Assembly (NCBI GenBank): GCA_001873675.1
Contig: MNZP01000038.1
Span: forward strand, 1-8,499
Direction of reading: 5' to 3'
Origin: Syntrophaceae bacterium CG2_30_49_12
Lineage (GTDB): Bacteria; Desulfobacterota; Syntrophia; Syntrophales; CG2-30-49-12
Length of the DNA stretch: 8,499 nt
The translations under genes and the position numbers were made by a program. Under the pieces are notes generated by a model, which was given only the letters and a program-made list of their open reading frames with translations, ran no database searches and was not told the origin of the DNA. Positions 5,509-8,499 of this stretch are shown here, one piece after another (position 1 is the first letter of the stretch; every line of letters starts with the position of its first letter).

Positions 5509-7915
5509 GATAAAGAACCTGTTAAAGAAGAGGATATTGCTCCTCGATGGCGCTGCCGGGACGGAGATCCAGAAGCGGGGTATGCCTTCAGGTGTATGTC
5601 CGGAGATGTGGTGCCTGGAAAACCCTGATGTAATAAGCAATATTCATGCAGCCTATCGGCAGGCCGGTTCTGATATAATATACACCTGCACTTTCGGGGC
5701 AAATTGCTTCAAACTTGGCCACTACCATACCCAAAATGTCCGGGAGATCAATAAGGACCTGGCGCTCCTTGCCAGGCAAGCCGCGGGAAGGGATGCCCTC
5801 ATTGCCGGTGATATTGGTCCCACGGGACAGTTCATTGAACCTTTCGGCAGCCTGCCTTTTGAGGAGGCGGTGGAGGCATTTAAGGAACAGGCGCTGGGGC
5901 TCCTTGAGGGCGGCGTTGACCTGTTTGTCATTGAAACCATGATGGACATACAGGAGGCGCGTGCCGCCCTGCTGGCTGTCAAAGAGACATGCCGCTGTTT
6001 TACCATCGTGACTATGACATATGAAAAAAATGGCCGTACTCTCAACGGCACAGACCCTGTGACGGCACTGATCACGTTGCAGAGCCTTGGCGCAGATGCC
6101 GTCGGATGCAATTGTTCGGGAGGGCCGGACATGATGGTGGGGCTTATTGCCGCCATGAAACCTTATGCCATCGTTCCCCTCGTGGCAAAGCCAAATGCCG
6201 GTGTTCCACGGCTGGTTGGCAGGACTACGGTTTTCGATATGGATGCCCGTGAATTTGCCGCTTTCGGCACAAAATTTGCGGCCTCGGGCATCAATATGCT
6301 GGGGGGGTGTTGTGGTACGACCCCGGATCACATTGCCGCACTGAAAGAAAGCATAAAGAATGAGCAACCCCTTGCCCCCTCACGAAAATCTCTCAGCGCG
6401 TTAAGCTCCGCCTTTAATTTCAAGGTATTAGATAAAAATAAACCTCTGTTTATTATCGGTGAACGTTTAAATCCCACGGGGAAAAGCGCCTTGCAACAGG
6501 AACTGTTAGAGGGCAAAATGTCCCTCGTCCGGCAATTGACGAAAGAACAGGAGGAGAAAGGGGCCGATCTTTTAGACGTGAATGTCGGGGTTCCTGGTAT
6601 TGATGAGGTCAAGGCCATCAGGGACATCCTCCGCCTGCTGTCAACGACTACCGGCCTTCCTCTTGTAATTGATTCATCGAGAGTGGAGACGATGGAGGCG
6701 GCCCTGCGGCTTTATCCCGGTCGTGCCCTGGTTAATGCTATCTCCGGGGAACGGGAAAAACTCGACAAACTCCTCCCGCTAACGGCAAAGTACGGCGCCA
6801 TGTTCATCCTTATGCCCTTGACGGATTCTGAGGTCCCGGAAACGGCAGAAAGACGGAAGCCTGTCATTAAGACCGTCTTTCAGGCAGCGAAACGTTTCGG
6901 ATTTACCAAAGATGACATCATTGTTGATGGGCTGGTGATGACCGTGGCCTCGAATCCCCAGGCGGCATTAGAGGCCATAAAGACCATTGCCTGGTGCGGG
7001 AGGCAATTCGGATGCAGGACGCTTCTTGGTCTTTCCAACGTCTCTTTCGGTATGCCCGGACGGAAATGGATGGATGCAACCCTTCTTGCCATGGGACAGG
7101 CTTATGGTCTCACCATGGCGATTGCCGATCCCGACAGTGCAGAGATCATGGGGGTGAAGATGGCGGGCGATCTTTTCCTGAAGAAAGATCAGGGTGCCTT
7201 ATCCTATATTGCCTATTTTTCTTCCCGACCAGGAATCGTCAAAATGGATAGGCAGGCAGAAGATCTCTCACCGGCACAAAAGGTACATCAGGCCATCCTT
7301 GAGGGAAATCGTGAAGACATCGTCACCATGGTCGAAGATGCCGTCATCTCCGGGATGGATGCCGCTAAACTGGTGAATGACGTTATGATCCCGGCGATTG
7401 TCCTGGTGGGAAAGTTATTTGATGAGAAAAAGTATTTTCTACCCCAGTTGATTGCCGGCGCTGAAGCGATGAAAGAGGCCTTGGGGTATCTTGAACCTAA
7501 GCTCAAGAGTGACGGACCTCTCCAGACCGTAAAGGGTGTTGTCCTGCTGGCCACGGTCAGGGGGGACATTCACGATATCGGCAAGAACATTATTGCCCTG
7601 TTATTGAAAAATCATGGTTATGACGTTATTGACCTGGGCAAGGACTTACCGGCAGAGGACATCGTCGGCGCCGCAAAACAAACCCGTCCGGATGTCGTCG
7701 GCCTTTCGGCGCTGATGACTACCACCATGGTAAATATGAAGGACGTTATTGATCTCGCAAAAAAAGAAGGGCTGACATGTAAATTTATGGTAGGTGGCGC
7801 CGTTATGACAAAATCCTATGCCGCTTCTCTCGGGGCAGCCTATGCGAAAGACGGGGTGGAGGCGGTAAGGGTTGTGGAGCAATTGATCACGGGAAGACAA
7901 TATGGACTACCATGA
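5468..7915 (+). CDS. metH: Cobalamin-dependent methionine synthase, short form
   Basis: MetH transfers the methyl group of methyltetrahydrofolate through methylcobalamin to homocysteine. The domains come in the usual order. The homocysteine-binding barrel (about 24-295) carries the zinc ligands Cys216 in GCNCSGGP and Cys281-Cys282 in GGCCGTTP. The pterin domain (about 325-585) starts FIIGERLNPTGK. The helical cap (about 600-685) precedes the B12 domain (about 687-812), with GDIHDIGKN (axial His702), SAL at 747-749 and GG at 776-777. The protein stops there at 815 residues. The C-terminal AdoMet-binding reactivation domain of the ~1,200-residue E. coli enzyme is absent, as in other short MetH proteins, so reductive reactivation needs a separate protein. 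The first 14 residues (MTIRNGIRKLRKSK) look like extra sequence; a start near 5510 is possible. It overlaps pyrE by 14 bases. Confidence 0.93.
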   Translation: MTIRNGIRKLRKSKIKNLLKKRILLLDGAAGTEIQKRGMPSGVCPEMWCLENPDVISNIHAAYRQAGSDIIYTCTFGANCFKLGHYHTQNVREINKDLALLARQAAGRDALIAGDIGPTGQFIEPFGSLPFEEAVEAFKEQALGLLEGGVDLFVIETMMDIQEARAALLAVKETCRCFTIVTMTYEKNGRTLNGTDPVTALITLQSLGADAVGCNCSGGPDMMVGLIAAMKPYAIVPLVAKPNAGVPRLVGRTTVFDMDAREFAAFGTKFAASGINMLGGCCGTTPDHIAALKESIKNEQPLAPSRKSLSALSSAFNFKVLDKNKPLFIIGERLNPTGKSALQQELLEGKMSLVRQLTKEQEEKGADLLDVNVGVPGIDEVKAIRDILRLLSTTTGLPLVIDSSRVETMEAALRLYPGRALVNAISGEREKLDKLLPLTAKYGAMFILMPLTDSEVPETAERRKPVIKTVFQAAKRFGFTKDDIIVDGLVMTVASNPQAALEAIKTIAWCGRQFGCRTLLGLSNVSFGMPGRKWMDATLLAMGQAYGLTMAIADPDSAEIMGVKMAGDLFLKKDQGALSYIAYFSSRPGIVKMDRQAEDLSPAQKVHQAILEGNREDIVTMVEDAVISGMDAAKLVNDVMIPAIVLVGKLFDEKKYFLPQLIAGAEAMKEALGYLEPKLKSDGPLQTVKGVVLLATVRGDIHDIGKNIIALLLKNHGYDVIDLGKDLPAEDIVGAAKQTRPDVVGLSALMTTTMVNMKDVIDLAKKEGLTCKFMVGGAVMTKSYAASLGAAYAKDGVEAVRVVEQLITGRQYGLP
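5497..5512 (+). promoter_or_regulatory. Ribosome site that may set a later metH start
   Basis: GAGG at 5497-5500 lies nine bases before the in-frame codon ATA at 5510. That codon is where methionine synthases of this type usually begin (the protein continues as KNLLKKRILLLDGAAGT). The upstream ATG at 5468 has no spaced ribosome site, only GGGG directly touching it. Initiation may therefore occur at a non-standard AUA (or CUG at 5519), or at 5468 through coupling with the preceding gene. Confidence 0.35.
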
Positions 7916-8499
7916 GATGCTCGTCTCGAACCAGGGGGAGAGAAAGAAGAGGTTGGCGGAAATCGTCCTGAAAAAATCCTTTGCCTACGCCTGTAATAGT
8001 AACCCGCCCTTTACACTTACCTCCGGGGGGACAAGCAACTTCTATTTCAACTGCAAGCCGACAACCCTGGACCCTGAGGGAATGAACCTCATCGGAGAGA
8101 TTATTTTTGAGATGCTAAGAGATGCCGATGTCACGGCAGCGGGTGGTCTTACCCTTGGAGCGGACCCCATCGCCAATGCCCTTTCCCTGATTTCATATCA
8201 AAAGGGAAAGCCCATTAAATCCTTCACCGTGAGAAAAGAGATAAAAGGGCACGGGACGAAAAGCGCCATCGAAGGAGATGTCAAACCGGGGGAGAAGGTC
8301 GTAATCTTAGACGATGTTATTACGACGGGGGGATCAACGATCAGAGCGATAGAACGTGTTCGAGAGGCAGGGCTGATAGTAGACCGTGTCATTGTCCTCA
8401 TTGACCGGGAAGAGGGCGGCAGGGAAAATATCGTTGAGAAAGGCCGTGTCAACCGGGTCAGCATTAGTGCGGTGCTGACAAGGACGGAGATCATGACCC
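7902..8499 (+). CDS. pyrE: Orotate phosphoribosyltransferase, cut by window end
   Basis: PyrE condenses orotate with PRPP to give OMP, the fifth step of pyrimidine synthesis. The visible 199 codons are open to the end of the window, and since the family is usually about 180-215 residues little can be missing. Landmarks are FTLTSGGTSNFYFNCKP (37-53), AGGLTLGADPIANAL (80-94), the flexible catalytic loop FTVRKEIKGHGTK (108-120) and the PRPP-binding motif VVILDDVITTGGST (133-146). I chose ATG 7902, preceded by GGGAAG at five bases; it overlaps the metH stop by 14 bases. ATG 7917, directly after that stop, is the alternative and would remove five residues. Close packing suggests cotranscription with metH and the mutase genes. 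Confidence 0.95.
   Translation, partial: MDYHEMLVSNQGERKKRLAEIVLKKSFAYACNSNPPFTLTSGGTSNFYFNCKPTTLDPEGMNLIGEIIFEMLRDADVTAAGGLTLGADPIANALSLISYQKGKPIKSFTVRKEIKGHGTKSAIEGDVKPGEKVVILDDVITTGGSTIRAIERVREAGLIVDRVIVLIDREEGGRENIVEKGRVNRVSISAVLTRTEIMT

Noticed and set aside
5588..6367. 259-codon minus-strand frame opposite metH
   Set aside because: It is long but antisense to the conserved homocysteine-binding domain, with no recognisable domain and no plausible operon context.
8198..8494. Minus-strand 98-codon frame at the window end
   Set aside because: It is antisense to pyrE, whose PRPP-binding motif is unmistakable on the plus strand.

Overview
The window reads as a chromosomal segment of an anaerobic deltaproteobacterium-like organism, perhaps of the Syntrophia group. 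That placement is an inference from protein style: the REP-associated transposase remnant, a short MetH without an activation domain, and a split acyl-CoA mutase. No rRNA or marker gene is present to prove it. All the intact genes have similar, moderate GC and look native. Only the first ~490 bases look like mobile-element debris.

Layout: (1) 1-~490 is a decayed REP-associated (Y1/HUH) transposase. It breaks off inside its HUH motif at a 22-bp perfect palindrome, and its other flank carries the GGGGTCAGGTCTTG-type motif. (2) 495-3160, minus strand, is a carA-guaA operon: the carbamoyl-phosphate synthetase small subunit, then GMP synthase. They overlap by 4 bp (GTGA), so guaA starts with GTG. 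(3) 3161-3378 is a structured divergent intergenic region. It holds a good sigma70-type carA promoter, a carA leader with two mutually exclusive stems, and two interleaved inverted repeats with four CTTGA/TCAAG half-sites. (4) 3379-8499, plus strand, is a compact apparent operon: a methylmalonyl-CoA-mutase-family large subunit, its separate B12-binding small subunit, a MetH-type methionine synthase and the start of pyrE. The gap is 24 bp and the overlaps are 41 bp and 14 bp.

Working together: carA, guaA and pyrE belong to nucleotide synthesis (carbamoyl phosphate, GMP and orotate to OMP). The mutase pair and MetH are both corrinoid enzymes. carB, the other pyr genes, a MeaB-type mutase chaperone, a cobalamin adenosyltransferase and a MetH reactivation partner are not in the window.

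The most interesting element is the mutase pair. The large subunit keeps the residues that hold the adenosyl group and the CoA-side arginines. It has lost the substrate-facing set: the Tyr89 position is Val, the Arg207 segment is deleted and the His244 position is Asn. The small subunit keeps the axial His but departs from DxHxxG and SxL. Taken together this suggests a B12 radical mutase subclass with an unassigned substrate.
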